This document shows, piece after piece, positions 7,211 to 16,264 of a stretch of 28,201 bases of DNA (positions are counted from its first letter, which is position 1; every line of letters starts with the position of its first letter). The notes under the pieces were generated by a model, which was not told the DNA's origin, did no database searches, and was given only the letters and a program-made list of their open reading frames with translations. Position numbers and translations under genes: made by a program. The stretch is from contig USOQ01000033.1 of assembly GCA_900556395.1 (NCBI GenBank), forward strand, positions 1 to 28,201, in the 5' to 3' direction. This DNA is from Candidatus Segatella caccae (lineage in GTDB: Bacteria > Bacteroidota > Bacteroidia > Bacteroidales > Bacteroidaceae).

Positions 7211-9469
7211 CTAAAAGTGATACTTCGTACCAACACTCAGACGCAGCTCCACTTCTGCTGGATTACACCAATGGGGTGCTTCTAAGTTTTTGGTGGAAAG
7301 TGTAGCAGAAGGCTCAAGATAGAACTCTACTCGCGGAGAGATGCGCAAGCCTGCCTGCATCGCAGCATGAAGGCCTGGGGCATAGTTGGTACGGCGATGC
7401 TCCTTGGTGCTCACTGCTACCTGCGCTCCGATGAGTGCAGCCAACTGCACTAACTGGTCGTCGGAAGCCTCGCCAGTAACGGCGCTCTTCACGTTGAGCA
7501 GATAGTCGGCTCGTAGTGCCGTCAGGGTCTTACTACCCAGGTTGGGCGAAGGAACGAGGGTATTGCCCACGGATACCTGCATACCACTAAGCGTATTAAA
7601 CCAATGACCATAACCCATATCAACAGGAAGTGTGAGGCGTCGACCTATGCTACCGCCATCACCCAAGTTGCCCGTATAAACTCCAGTTCCGGCACTCAGG
7701 AAGATATAGTTTTTCTTGGTAGGTCCCTCGTCGAGGTCCTTATTACGAGCACTACGCTGTATATTGTACTCCACACCCACCTGTATCTGGGGCTGCAGAC
7801 GATGAGAACGATAGCCTTTGTAACGAGACGTAAACTCGTAACCAAGCTGGGTCTCAGCAATGAGGTTGACGTGGGGAGACACTCGGAATGCCAGCTGTCC
7901 ACCACCATGAACATCACTATTGAGACGAGTATATTCTGAGTGGTCGGCACCCAAATTAAAACCTAAGACTGAGCGCACAGAGAGAACTCTGGAGTTGTCG
8001 CAACCATAAGAAAGTGCTGTAAGATCGGTCATCCAGTCGAAGCCACCCGTTGCCGCTCCATAATAATGCTCATTGATGGGACGTCCAAACATCCCCTGGA
8101 AACTATATCGCCAGCCTGCCAAGGGTGAGGTCCAATGGGTGTAACTAATTCTTGCAACAGGCATATAACGCTTCCACTCATCATACTGGAAAAGGCGAAC
8201 TGCCATACCACCTGTAAGCGAAAAACTGCTACGGCGCATAGACATATTGCCCTCTGCTTGGTGTGCTCTTGCCGATTCTGCCTCGTGATAGGTATACACA
8301 AAACCAGCCATCAGAGACGATGTTACGTCTAACTTATCGACAGTATAGGCATTGGGAGCCCAACGATGGTTGTAGAGATCGAAACGAGGTTCGAGCACAA
8401 AGTGAATATCACGCGATAGGCGGAAGTTGGCCTGTAGTCCTGCACCCGCATTAAGGGAGTAGCGCGATTCTGTATACCAGTCACGAGAGTAACCAAATCC
8501 AAGACCTGCAATGGTGTTTACCCAGAACTTACGGTCGGGATTGAGACCTCCAAAAGCATTGTGGAGGTTGAGCAGATAATCGAGACGTGCCCCCACAGCC
8601 CTCATTCGAGTGTTATCATTCTGCATGAAGGTAGTGGTATTGAGGTTGACTTGTAGAGCATTGCAATGGTCAAACCACTTGCCAAGCGATACGCCCACAC
8701 TCATTCCAGTATTATCTTTCCAGTCGCTGATGTGAGCACTACCTAAGAACATGGGGCCTGCCTGAGCTCCAACAAAGATTCCATCGGCAAAACTATGGGG
8801 CGTATCGAAGTTGCCACGGGTGTTGCCACGACGCACATCAGGCATACGAACACCAAGTCCCATCGTCAGACTGGCCACAGGACGAAGATTACGCCATGTC
8901 TGTGACTGCGACACATTATCTTGAGTTACCCCTACTCGAGGCTCCATATATACATAAGTAAAGTCAGAAAGTGCCATCTGTCCTCTGAGTCCCATGTGTG
9001 CCCCAAAGCCGTGGTCGTTGTGCTTATTCTCACGTGAGTAAGACAGGTCGACACCAGCTATGCCATATACTTCAAAGGGGCGCTGGGTATAGTGAATACC
9101 AGGTTGGGCTATAGCGGTGATGTTAAGCAAGTAGTCGAGACCAATAGAGGCATATTTCACCTCTTTACCACTAATCTTATAGGCACCGCCATAGAAGTTA
9201 AGACGTACACCATGCTCAGGCGATATCCAGTCGCCAATACCCATTTCGGCAGTCGGTCCCAACTTCACGTTATGGCGACCCATCAGATTGCCGCCAAATC
9301 CGAAGTCCATGAACAGATGATCCATAAACTTCTTGTCCTTATACGACTTGGTGACCTGTGGGCGCTGAAGCATATAATCGAGCGCGCTCTTTTCGAGCTG
9401 AGCCTCACTAACGAGGGGTGCGTTCGCCATGAGGAGAGCGCAAATAAGGATGATATTCTTTCTTTTCAT
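7211..9469 (-). CDS. Outer-membrane protein with four barrel-like repeats
   Basis: A 752-residue exported protein with a signal peptide (basic MKRK, hydrophobic core, cleavage probably after SEA near residue 23). The mature chain shows four similar blocks of about 160-180 residues: 52-210, 230-395, 415-570 and 590-752. Each alternates short amphipathic strands rich in G, Y and F. Blocks 1, 2 and 4 share DYLLN (112, 297 and 655), and each block ends in a strand such as YMEPRVG, VLEPRFD or YLEPSAT. The last residues (SVGTKYHF) end in an aromatic, as is usual for outer-membrane barrels. It could be four small barrels in a row or one very large barrel. It is the last gene of a minus-strand set, 13 bases behind the OmpA-like gene, so co-expression is likely. 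No substrate or family name is recognised. Confidence 0.82.
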   Translation of the reverse strand: MKRKNIILICALLMANAPLVSEAQLEKSALDYMLQRPQVTKSYKDKKFMDHLFMDFGFGGNLMGRHNVKLGPTAEMGIGDWISPEHGVRLNFYGGAYKISGKEVKYASIGLDYLLNITAIAQPGIHYTQRPFEVYGIAGVDLSYSRENKHNDHGFGAHMGLRGQMALSDFTYVYMEPRVGVTQDNVSQSQTWRNLRPVASLTMGLGVRMPDVRRGNTRGNFDTPHSFADGIFVGAQAGPMFLGSAHISDWKDNTGMSVGVSLGKWFDHCNALQVNLNTTTFMQNDNTRMRAVGARLDYLLNLHNAFGGLNPDRKFWVNTIAGLGFGYSRDWYTESRYSLNAGAGLQANFRLSRDIHFVLEPRFDLYNHRWAPNAYTVDKLDVTSSLMAGFVYTYHEAESARAHQAEGNMSMRRSSFSLTGGMAVRLFQYDEWKRYMPVARISYTHWTSPLAGWRYSFQGMFGRPINEHYYGAATGGFDWMTDLTALSYGCDNSRVLSVRSVLGFNLGADHSEYTRLNSDVHGGGQLAFRVSPHVNLIAETQLGYEFTSRYKGYRSHRLQPQIQVGVEYNIQRSARNKDLDEGPTKKNYIFLSAGTGVYTGNLGDGGSIGRRLTLPVDMGYGHWFNTLSGMQVSVGNTLVPSPNLGSKTLTALRADYLLNVKSAVTGEASDDQLVQLAALIGAQVAVSTKEHRRTNYAPGLHAAMQAGLRISPRVEFYLEPSATLSTKNLEAPHWCNPAEVELRLSVGTKYHF

Positions 9470-9482
9470 GATGTGTGTGCTT

Positions 9483-11552
9483 TTATTGTTTATCCATAGA
9501 CAAGAGGTCGGTTACGTCGCCATCCACCTTAGCGATTTCGCGGAGTGAGGCATCCATCTCAAACGATTTCTTTAGTTCGTTGTATGCCTCAGTGGGGTCG
9601 TTGACACGATTCAGACAGATGGCACGAAGATAATGACTGACGGCTTCATCGTCAGACAATTTCTTACTCAACTTGAGAGCTTCTTCGTTGCGCTTCATAG
9701 TCAAGAGCATCACCACTTCGTTGCGAAGACTGGTCTTGGCAATGGTGGCATAGTTGGCTTCATAACGCCCATTATAAACAGCGTTAACAGCAAGCATGGT
9801 GTGCGTCTTCTCGTTGTCGGTGATAAACTGCGCCACAGAGTCGGCCGCGGTATACTGACCTTCGTTGAGAAGTGCAATGAGCTGATTGATATTGACCTCT
9901 TCGGGTGCATTCGCTCCTACAAATGGTCGAAGCAAAGAGGCGTCATATTGGCGCTGATTGATGAGCATGGCCGAGAGATCGTTGGCAGCAGCCATAAACG
10001 ATGGATACACCTCAAGGGCTTGGCGCAACATGGTGTGTCGCTTCGTCGTATCGCGCTCTGCACGATAGAGCTTAAAGAACTCAAACTTCGACAGCTGGCT
10101 ATAGTCCTGAGCATAGAGTTGAGCTATCTCGTCGAGGGTAAGGGTGCGATAGATGTTGTAATGCAGGGTATAGTCCACACGGCGCAACTGAGGCAGATAA
10201 TGGGTAGCGATGGTCTTATGATAGAAAGGCAAGCGCTGTATTGCCCTACCCTGAGCCTCGATATTACTGTAAGAAGAGAGGATGGTCTCTACCCTTTCAG
10301 CCTCGTCGACAAGACTATCCGCACGCAACATCTCGGCGACACGTTCCCAGGGAGCCACTGCGGCATGAGAGGTGAAGGTCATGCCCTGAGTCATGTCGGC
10401 AGGAAGTGTACGTTTCAGAAAGCCCAGTGCATAATCCATACGCATTTTGGCAAGACTCATATTGCGATTGTATCTGCCTTCGGGCGATGACTGTCCTCTG
10501 AGTTCGAGAGAACTGAGCGAGGCTCCCTTCGACTGGGATATCGTTTCTATTTGCTGACGCAGTTTATCTATCTCAGAAGCATTCTGCGGGTCACGGCTAT
10601 CAAAAACCGCCTTGCCAACAGGGAAACGAAGGTTTACCTTGCCCTGACTATCTCGCAGCTGCACTTCCTTTTTAGGAAAGTAAGCAGAATCGGTAAGTTC
10701 ATGAGCAGCAAAGCTATAGTCAAGGAAGCGCAGAGGATTAACGGTACCACGGGCTATGATGGTGGTGTCACGATACAAGATGCGATGGTAGTTCTCTATC
10801 GCCATATATACGTCGCAGGAGAAGTCGTCCTTCACGTGCTCCACATAGATGGAGTCGTTATAGCCTATGATGTCATTGGTGCTGCCCTTCTCGCGCATCT
10901 GCTTGCTCTTCACGGTGATATAGCGTGCGAGCGGGTCGCCAGCAAGCGAATCACTGAGATCAAAGTTGTAGAGTCGGTCTTGTGTCTGATTATATTCACG
11001 GGCATCATATACCATGGGCTTCATCAGGGTTTTCTCCTTACGAGTGGCATTGTTAAGCACTGGTTGCACTACCAAACGGGTGTTGTGAGAGAACATTTCC
11101 TTGGGCACTCTGACGCGAGTCTTCACATAGAAATAGTTGCCTCGCACCTCGATATCAGTAGGCTCGGGCAATATCTTATCTGTAATGCGCTTCTGAGAAA
11201 TGGTTACTTCTTTGAGCGAGATACTCTCCTCCTCAAGGATTACATGCAGGCGCGACTTACCCTTCACGTCTACTTCCTTGGTTTTCATACCCACCATGGA
11301 GAAGCGCAGACGAGCATTCGACCTTACATTGACAGCAAAAGTACCATCAACATCTGTCATAGCAAGGATGCGGCGAGTACCTGCGTCGGAAATATTGACA
11401 CCGATGCAAGGTGAGCCGTCCGACTTGATAACGACTTGTCCTAAGACTCGTATCACGTCTTGCGCTGATACTTCACTGAAGGTAAAAAAGAGAAGCACGA
11501 CAAGAAGATAAGCACCACGAAGCGGCTTCGATAAAAATGTATAAGTTGTCAT
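9483..11552 (-). CDS. Carboxypeptidase-regulatory / OmpA-like / helical-repeat envelope protein
   Basis: A 689-residue exported protein with a signal sequence ending near SAQ (residue 31). Residues 33-108 resemble the carboxypeptidase-regulatory-like beta-sandwich common in Bacteroidota outer-membrane proteins (GQVVIKSDGSPCIGVNIS, later DVDGTF). Residues 110-300 are beta-rich and unassigned. Residues about 305-465 are OmpA-like: FPVGKAVFD, then RGQSSPEGRYN (352-362), followed by a helix-rich stretch ending in RRVDYTLHY. The SPEG form of the peptidoglycan-binding loop is typical of Bacteroidales proteins found with DUF3575 and fimbrial genes. Residues 470-689 are helical and look like degenerate TPRs. 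The likely role is to tether outer-membrane parts to peptidoglycan. PorE of type 9 secretion combines similar domains in a different order, but identity with it is not claimed. Confidence 0.8.
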   Translation of the reverse strand: MTTYTFLSKPLRGAYLLVVLLFFTFSEVSAQDVIRVLGQVVIKSDGSPCIGVNISDAGTRRILAMTDVDGTFAVNVRSNARLRFSMVGMKTKEVDVKGKSRLHVILEEESISLKEVTISQKRITDKILPEPTDIEVRGNYFYVKTRVRVPKEMFSHNTRLVVQPVLNNATRKEKTLMKPMVYDAREYNQTQDRLYNFDLSDSLAGDPLARYITVKSKQMREKGSTNDIIGYNDSIYVEHVKDDFSCDVYMAIENYHRILYRDTTIIARGTVNPLRFLDYSFAAHELTDSAYFPKKEVQLRDSQGKVNLRFPVGKAVFDSRDPQNASEIDKLRQQIETISQSKGASLSSLELRGQSSPEGRYNRNMSLAKMRMDYALGFLKRTLPADMTQGMTFTSHAAVAPWERVAEMLRADSLVDEAERVETILSSYSNIEAQGRAIQRLPFYHKTIATHYLPQLRRVDYTLHYNIYRTLTLDEIAQLYAQDYSQLSKFEFFKLYRAERDTTKRHTMLRQALEVYPSFMAAANDLSAMLINQRQYDASLLRPFVGANAPEEVNINQLIALLNEGQYTAADSVAQFITDNEKTHTMLAVNAVYNGRYEANYATIAKTSLRNEVVMLLTMKRNEEALKLSKKLSDDEAVSHYLRAICLNRVNDPTEAYNELKKSFEMDASLREIAKVDGDVTDLLSMDKQ

Positions 11553-11643
11553 AAAAGTTTTCTAATCTGATTATGTAGAAATGTATGTGCTCTGCTAAAG
11601 AAAGACAGAGGGTCAAGTGATTGAGAACGATAAAGTGGACATG

Positions 11644-12213
11644 TTATTTTAACAAATAGACAAAGGTGACGCCAGCCTTCAAAGGTATCACTTTCCATTC
11701 TTTCAGATTGGCAACACCAGGTTCTGGTTCATCCTTTTCCCAATTCATTTCCTGTACATGAGCAACTCCCACGCCAAGAGTTGTCTCGAGGCTCCAACGA
11801 CGAGACAACACAAAACTATAGCCATAAGTCACACCACCACCATAAAGGTCGCCCTTATGGCGCTTACCATCATCGTAAACATAATGATAATCGCAACCTA
11901 TGCCTGCAAGTCCCACAAAATGACCAGTTTGCGGGCGAGCGCTAAACCAATATCTCACTTCAGGTGTGATAACAGCACCACGCGAGTCAAGATGAAAGCA
12001 ATCGATGCGGTTGTAAGCTGCTTCAAAATTGAAAGTGACGTGACGATTGACGCGAAACTCGGCACCAATGTTGGGAGTGAAAGCTGCCCAATAGAGGGCA
12101 TTAGTCTTTAAGGCTACTCTTTGTGCCTGCACAAAAGCAGGTACACCTAAAATAGCAAACAAAACGACATGTCTGCAAAACTGTGTAGTTCTTCTAAAAT
12201 GTTTGAGTACCAT
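11644..12213 (-). CDS. DUF3575 family small outer-membrane barrel
   Basis: A 189-residue protein with a signal peptide ending near VQAQ (residues 28-31), followed by the DUF3575-like start VALKTNALYWAAFTPNIGAE. The rest alternates short aromatic-bounded strands and ends VTFVYLLK, which fits an eight-stranded barrel. In Bacteroidales this family accompanies fimbrial or OmpA-type envelope genes, and here it lies between the TPR gene and the OmpA-like gene on the same strand, with gaps of 76 and 91 bases. No minus-strand TAnnTTTG promoter was found in either gap, so read-through from upstream is likely. Its function is not established. Confidence 0.82.
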   Translation of the reverse strand: MVLKHFRRTTQFCRHVVLFAILGVPAFVQAQRVALKTNALYWAAFTPNIGAEFRVNRHVTFNFEAAYNRIDCFHLDSRGAVITPEVRYWFSARPQTGHFVGLAGIGCDYHYVYDDGKRHKGDLYGGGVTYGYSFVLSRRWSLETTLGVGVAHVQEMNWEKDEPEPGVANLKEWKVIPLKAGVTFVYLLK

Positions 12214-12289
12214 ATATAGATATTGTATGTAATTGTAATATTATGTATATTGTCTCAAGGGTTTTATTCTTCTTATCCAAAGAGGCTCA

Positions 12290-14266
12290 TCACTTTTGCT
12301 TGTTGAGCCTCTTGATGACAGCATAGGCGTCATAGAGCCCTAACTCACCCGCCTTAGAGAGGTCTTGAATGGCAGCAGGCTTATTGCCTGCCTTCGAGCG
12401 AGCTATGCCACGGTTGTAGTAAGCTTCTGCCAGGTTGGCATCAAGACGAATGGCGATGGAATAGTCGTCGATGGCTTTAGACAGTTCGTTGCGACCAGCA
12501 TGCAGATTACCTCGGTTGTAATACACGAAGGCATTGCTACCATTCAAACGAATGGCATCGCTGAAATCTGCCTCAGATGAATGCAGATTAGTAATGCCCT
12601 TACCCTCGGAGAGATTAAACTCGTCGAGCTCGGTCTGACAGACTGCACGCTGCCAGTAGGCAATGGAATTCTTTCCACCGCAGACCATGTACTCAGTAAA
12701 ATCGCTGATAGCTGCCTCGAAGTCACGCAACACAGAATGGGCTACAGCTCTACGCAACAACAACTGAGTTTTCTCTTCATCACTCTTTGCTACACTTAGT
12801 TCTGCAGACAAGCGGTCGATCATCGAGAACAACTCCATCGACTCCTTCTCATCGAGTTGTTCCTTGCTGCACACGATATAGAGCTTATGCTTAGAAGACT
12901 TATCAAGCGACATATTGAAGGCATCCACCTCCTTGTCATAGGCCTGAATCGTGCTAAGACTCCCATGCTTGGGGAAGTAAGAAAGCTGATACATAGGCAG
13001 ATAACCTGCCTCCACCACTCGATTCTGCACCTTACCACGATATTCACTCTTGTATTCGTGCTCATACTTGGGGGCATCATCGACCACGATAGAAGCATAT
13101 TTGTTGGGGTCTACCTCCGAACGCTTGCGAAGTTCCTTCTTAGTCTTGGCGCTCCATCGGGGTTGAATACCTAAGTGCTTATTCATCTGTGCTTTGAAGA
13201 TGCGGAACTCGTCGAGTTCGGCCTTCGCCGTCATACCCAACTTGCGATAACAGCCTGCCCGATAAGACAGACCCGTCCAGAAATTAGGAAACTGGTTGAT
13301 AACAGTAGTATAGTCGCGGATGGCTGCTTTAAGGTCGCCCACCTTATCATGCAACAGGGCACGATTAAAGATGGCCATAAAGTTTGTTGGCTCCATCTTT
13401 ATAACAAAGTCGAAATCGGAAATAGCACGGTTGTTGTCGCCCAATTGCACACGCATTAATCCGCGGTTGTAATGGGCAAGAAAGTTGTTGGGGTCAATGT
13501 CAAGGGCGTTGTCATAGTCGCTCATCGCTCCGCGCAGATTGTTTAGATTGATGCGAGCCAAAGCACGATTGATATAGCTATTTACATTGTTGGGCTTAAA
13601 GTGCAACGACTTGGTTAGTGCCTCATCGGCAGTCTTCCACTCCTTGCGTGCTAAGGCCACATAAGCTCTTGTGGTCCAAGCCTCTCCATCATAAGGGTCA
13701 AGCTGTAAACTCTTGTCAAGCCATTTTTCTGCATTCAGTGTATCTTTTTTTTGCAAATATACTTCTGCTTTAAGAGAATAAGCCTTCGCAAACTTATCCC
13801 ATCGAGCCATGATAGAGTCGAGTTGGTTTAGCGCATCGTCATACTTACCATCCTCCATCTTACATAAGGCTCGGTTAAACCAATAGTTGCGGTTGCGGGG
13901 TTCAAGCCTGATGGCTGCATCATAATCGGAAATAGCTTCTTCATAACGCCCCTGTCGGATGCGGGTTATCGCACGAAGATCGTAAATGTCATTGATATAG
14001 GGGTTAAGTTTCAGAGCTTCATTGGCATCGCCTTCAGCTCCTACAAAATCGTCGAGGTTAAACTTGGCTACACTTCTGTAGTACCAAGGTTCATAAAGAT
14101 AAGGTTTGGCGCCTATGGCAAGATTGAAGTACTTGATAGAAAGCACGAAATCCTCATAATAGAGTGCACTTCGTCCTGCCGTAATAAGACGATCTACACG
14201 ATATTGTGCGGAGACCGTACTTATTGATAGCAGAAAAAAGAATCCAAGAAACAATCTTCTTACCAT
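12290..14266 (-). CDS. Exported tetratricopeptide repeat protein
   Basis: A 658-residue protein with a signal peptide (MVRRLFLGFFFLLSISTVSA) followed by a long array of TPRs: about nine units between residues 25 and 345, with patterns such as AISDYDAAIRLEP and AMSDYDNALDIDPNN. A charged helical insert covers about 345-500, and three or more further TPRs cover about 505-655. It is probably a periplasmic scaffold for protein-protein contacts; no enzymatic motif is seen. It follows the peptide deformylase gene by 78 bases without a visible promoter and heads the set TPR, DUF3575, OmpA-like, four-repeat barrel. The context suggests it helps assemble or connect those envelope proteins, which is inference. 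Confidence 0.88.
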   Translation of the reverse strand: MVRRLFLGFFFLLSISTVSAQYRVDRLITAGRSALYYEDFVLSIKYFNLAIGAKPYLYEPWYYRSVAKFNLDDFVGAEGDANEALKLNPYINDIYDLRAITRIRQGRYEEAISDYDAAIRLEPRNRNYWFNRALCKMEDGKYDDALNQLDSIMARWDKFAKAYSLKAEVYLQKKDTLNAEKWLDKSLQLDPYDGEAWTTRAYVALARKEWKTADEALTKSLHFKPNNVNSYINRALARINLNNLRGAMSDYDNALDIDPNNFLAHYNRGLMRVQLGDNNRAISDFDFVIKMEPTNFMAIFNRALLHDKVGDLKAAIRDYTTVINQFPNFWTGLSYRAGCYRKLGMTAKAELDEFRIFKAQMNKHLGIQPRWSAKTKKELRKRSEVDPNKYASIVVDDAPKYEHEYKSEYRGKVQNRVVEAGYLPMYQLSYFPKHGSLSTIQAYDKEVDAFNMSLDKSSKHKLYIVCSKEQLDEKESMELFSMIDRLSAELSVAKSDEEKTQLLLRRAVAHSVLRDFEAAISDFTEYMVCGGKNSIAYWQRAVCQTELDEFNLSEGKGITNLHSSEADFSDAIRLNGSNAFVYYNRGNLHAGRNELSKAIDDYSIAIRLDANLAEAYYNRGIARSKAGNKPAAIQDLSKAGELGLYDAYAVIKRLNKQK

Positions 14267-14344
14267 AGACCTATACCTAATTCTTATATAATCATTGATA
14301 TTGTGAAATCGATATTAACCAAGAGCTACGTCGCAAAATCGCTA

Positions 14345-14908
14345 TTATGCGCGACGCACCTTGGTACGATAAGCACATCTGAATTTACCCTTCAGGATGT
14401 TCTTCAGCTTGCCTGTAATCATATTCTTGCGAAGGGGAGACAAACGATCGATGAACATGGTGCCCTCCAAATGGTCGAACTCATGCTGCATCACACGGGC
14501 CAAATAACCCTCCACCCACTCGTCATGCTCTTGCATTTCTTCATCAAGATACTTCACATGAATGCGAGTAGGACGTGTCACCTTCTCTGAGATACCTGGA
14601 ATGGAGAGGCAACCTTCCTCTGAAGATGCCTTGTCGCTCTGCTCGTCATACTCCAAGATGTGAGCATTGAGAAATGCCTTGCGGAAGCCCTTATACTCGG
14701 GGAAGTCCTCACTCAAAACATCGAGGTCGATAACAACAACACGAATAGCCAAACCTATCTGAGGGGCAGCTAAACCTACACCATTGCTGGCATCAAGGGT
14801 TTCAAACATATTGGCTATCAGGGTCTTCAGCTCGGGATATTCAGGGGTGACATCTTCGGCAACCTTGCGCAAAACAGGTTGACCGTAAATATAAATAGGT
14901 AAAATCAT
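14345..14908 (-). CDS. def: Peptide deformylase
   Basis: This cytoplasmic metalloenzyme removes the formyl group from the initiator methionine of nascent proteins. All three family motifs are present: GVGLAAPQ (43-50), EEGCLS (97-102, metal ligand C100) and QHEFDH (141-146, ligands H142 and H146, catalytic E143). At 187 residues it is close to normal length, with a basic C-terminal tail (RTKVRRA). The start overlaps the end of ruvX by four bases (ATGA), indicating translational coupling. The order SPOR protein, ruvX, def, TPR gene on one strand suggests one transcript. Confidence 0.97.
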   Translation of the reverse strand: MILPIYIYGQPVLRKVAEDVTPEYPELKTLIANMFETLDASNGVGLAAPQIGLAIRVVVIDLDVLSEDFPEYKGFRKAFLNAHILEYDEQSDKASSEEGCLSIPGISEKVTRPTRIHVKYLDEEMQEHDEWVEGYLARVMQHEFDHLEGTMFIDRLSPLRKNMITGKLKNILKGKFRCAYRTKVRRA

Positions 14909-15318
14909 TTTCTTGACTGCAAATAATCTTGTAAAATAATGGTGGCACTAATCTCATCCACCAGTCCTTTGTTCTCACGTCGGGTCTTCTTCTTTACGCC
15001 ACTATCTATCATGGCACGATGAGCCAAAACCGACGTGAATCGTTCGTCGTAATACTCTATGGGAATCTCAGGGTGTGCCTTGCGCCAACGATTGTAGAAG
15101 TTTTCTACACGAGCCAAGTTCTCACTGGGTTGACCATTGGGCTGCAAAGGCTTGCCTATCACGATACGTTCCACCTGCTCGCGCTTGATGTACGCCTCCA
15201 AATATTCATAGAGCGTAACAGTATCTACGGTAGCCAGCCCACCAGCAATAATCTGCAGAGGGTCGGTTACCGCAAGTCCTGTTCGTTTTTTTCCGTAATC
15301 GATGGAAAGTATTCGCAT
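14905..15318 (-). CDS. ruvX: RuvX/YqgF family nuclease (putative Holliday junction resolvase)
   Basis: A 137-residue RNase H-fold protein of the RuvX/YqgF family, implicated in Holliday junction resolution and in pre-16S rRNA 5' end processing. Visible motifs are RILSIDYGKKRTGLAVTD (2-19, catalytic Asp D7), IVIGKPLQPNG (52-62), YDERFTS (90-96) and KGLVDEISATIILQDYL (117-133), with D121 as the likely third acidic residue. It is tightly packed: its ATG directly follows the stop of the SPOR gene, and its end overlaps def by four bases. Confidence 0.95.
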   Translation of the reverse strand: MRILSIDYGKKRTGLAVTDPLQIIAGGLATVDTVTLYEYLEAYIKREQVERIVIGKPLQPNGQPSENLARVENFYNRWRKAHPEIPIEYYDERFTSVLAHRAMIDSGVKKKTRRENKGLVDEISATIILQDYLQSRK

Positions 15319-15807
15319 TTATTTCTTAAAAAGCAACCAAGCGTCTGGATACTTGCCTGCACGGAGCTCGTTGCGGCTCTTAACGGCATTGGCCTTGTCT
15401 GCGAAAGTAGTAGCTACTACGCGATACATATTACGTTCGCCCTGAACAATCTGAGCATCATACCCTGCACTCTTCAGAGTGTTGTACAGACCTTCTGCAT
15501 TAGCTTTCACGCCAAATGAACCTACTACGACACTGAAATTCTGCAAGCCAGAACCAGCAATAAGAGAAACACTCTCCTGACGAACAACAGCGTTATCTAC
15601 ATCAGTAACAGTAGTCTGAGTGGCAGGAGCTGTCTCCAAAGGAGTAACTACAGGTTCGGTTGTAACAGGTGCCTGCTGTGCTTGCTGAGCCTCCTGGGCT
15701 TGAGCTTTCTCGTAAGCCTTGCGATAAGCGCTTTCCTTAGAAGTTCCACAACTTGCGAGCGCTAAAGCTGCGCATAAGCCAACACTCATTATTGAAATTT
15801 TCTTCAT
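15319..15807 (-). CDS. SPOR-domain lipoprotein
   Basis: A 162-residue lipoprotein. The signal peptide ends in a lipobox (LASC) with the lipidated Cys at position 20. A linker rich in A, Q, E, P and T (25-75) is followed by a SPOR domain (about 88-162, beginning FSVVVGSFGVKANAEGLYN and ending PDAWLLFKK). SPOR domains bind glycan strands stripped of stem peptides, as found at division sites, so a role in septal wall metabolism or stability is plausible. It is the first gene of the run with ruvX and def. No clear TAnnTTTG box was found upstream on the minus strand; the 150-base gap is very AT-rich. Confidence 0.93.
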   Translation of the reverse strand: MKKISIMSVGLCAALALASCGTSKESAYRKAYEKAQAQEAQQAQQAPVTTEPVVTPLETAPATQTTVTDVDNAVVRQESVSLIAGSGLQNFSVVVGSFGVKANAEGLYNTLKSAGYDAQIVQGERNMYRVVATTFADKANAVKSRNELRAGKYPDAWLLFKK

Positions 15808-15951
15808 GTGCTTTTATTATTTATGATTTAACATTTTATTTTTTTCTCTGCGAAAATACAAAATATATCGCAAATGGGGAAAAATGCCCGCATAAAGTTT
15901 GTTAAATCCATATAAAACAACATTTTTAATGAAAATTTAAGCCCAAAAGAG

Positions 15952-15981
15952 TTGATTTGTCTATAAAGTTTTGTATATTTG
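15952..15981 (+). promoter_or_regulatory. Promoter of the YtxH/Holin-X small-protein operon
   Basis: TTG (15952-15954), a 19-nt spacer and TATATTTG (15974-15981) match the Bacteroidota promoter consensus. The expected start near 15988 gives a leader of about 36 nt, AT-rich, before the ATG at 16024. Confidence 0.75.
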
Positions 15982-16023
15982 CATCAAGTAAATAACATGT
16001 TTAACATTTAATACATTACAATT

Positions 16024-16236
16024 ATGAAAGCATTAGGTTACATTGGCGCATTCCTCGGCGGTGCTCTTGCAGGAGGCGCTCTCGGTTTGATTTTTGCTCC
16101 TGAAAAAGGTGAAGATACTCGCAATAAGATCACTGGTGCCATCGATGAGTTTTGCAAGAAGCATGACATCAAGTTGACCAAGAAAGATGTTGACGACTTG
16201 GTAGATGACATCAAGGACGCTGCAACTGAGGTTTAA
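16024..16236 (+). CDS. YtxH-like small membrane protein
   Basis: A 70-residue protein with one N-terminal membrane segment (about 4-26, glycine/alanine-rich: GAFLGGALAGGALGLIFAPE) and the APEKGEDTR motif directly after it, typical of YtxH proteins. The rest is a charged amphipathic helix. Relatives are often stress-induced envelope proteins, but the molecular role is unknown. It is the first gene of a three-gene plus-strand set with a good promoter. A strong hairpin follows in the gap before the next gene. Confidence 0.9.
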   Translation: MKALGYIGAFLGGALAGGALGLIFAPEKGEDTRNKITGAIDEFCKKHDIKLTKKDVDDLVDDIKDAATEV

Positions 16237-16264
16237 GCTCTTTCGGAAGTAAAATTATAAGTAA

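Noticed and set aside
9633..11414. Long plus-strand ORFs (285 and 287 codons) antisense to the OmpA-like gene
   Set aside because: They mirror a well-supported exported protein with clear domains. Their translations show no motifs, and no promoter or A-rich start region precedes them.
15808..15950. Minus-strand promoter for the SPOR/ruvX/def run
   Set aside because: Near matches to TAnnTTTG exist in the AT-rich gap (for example with one extra base), but none has exact sequence and spacing, so none is listed as a feature.
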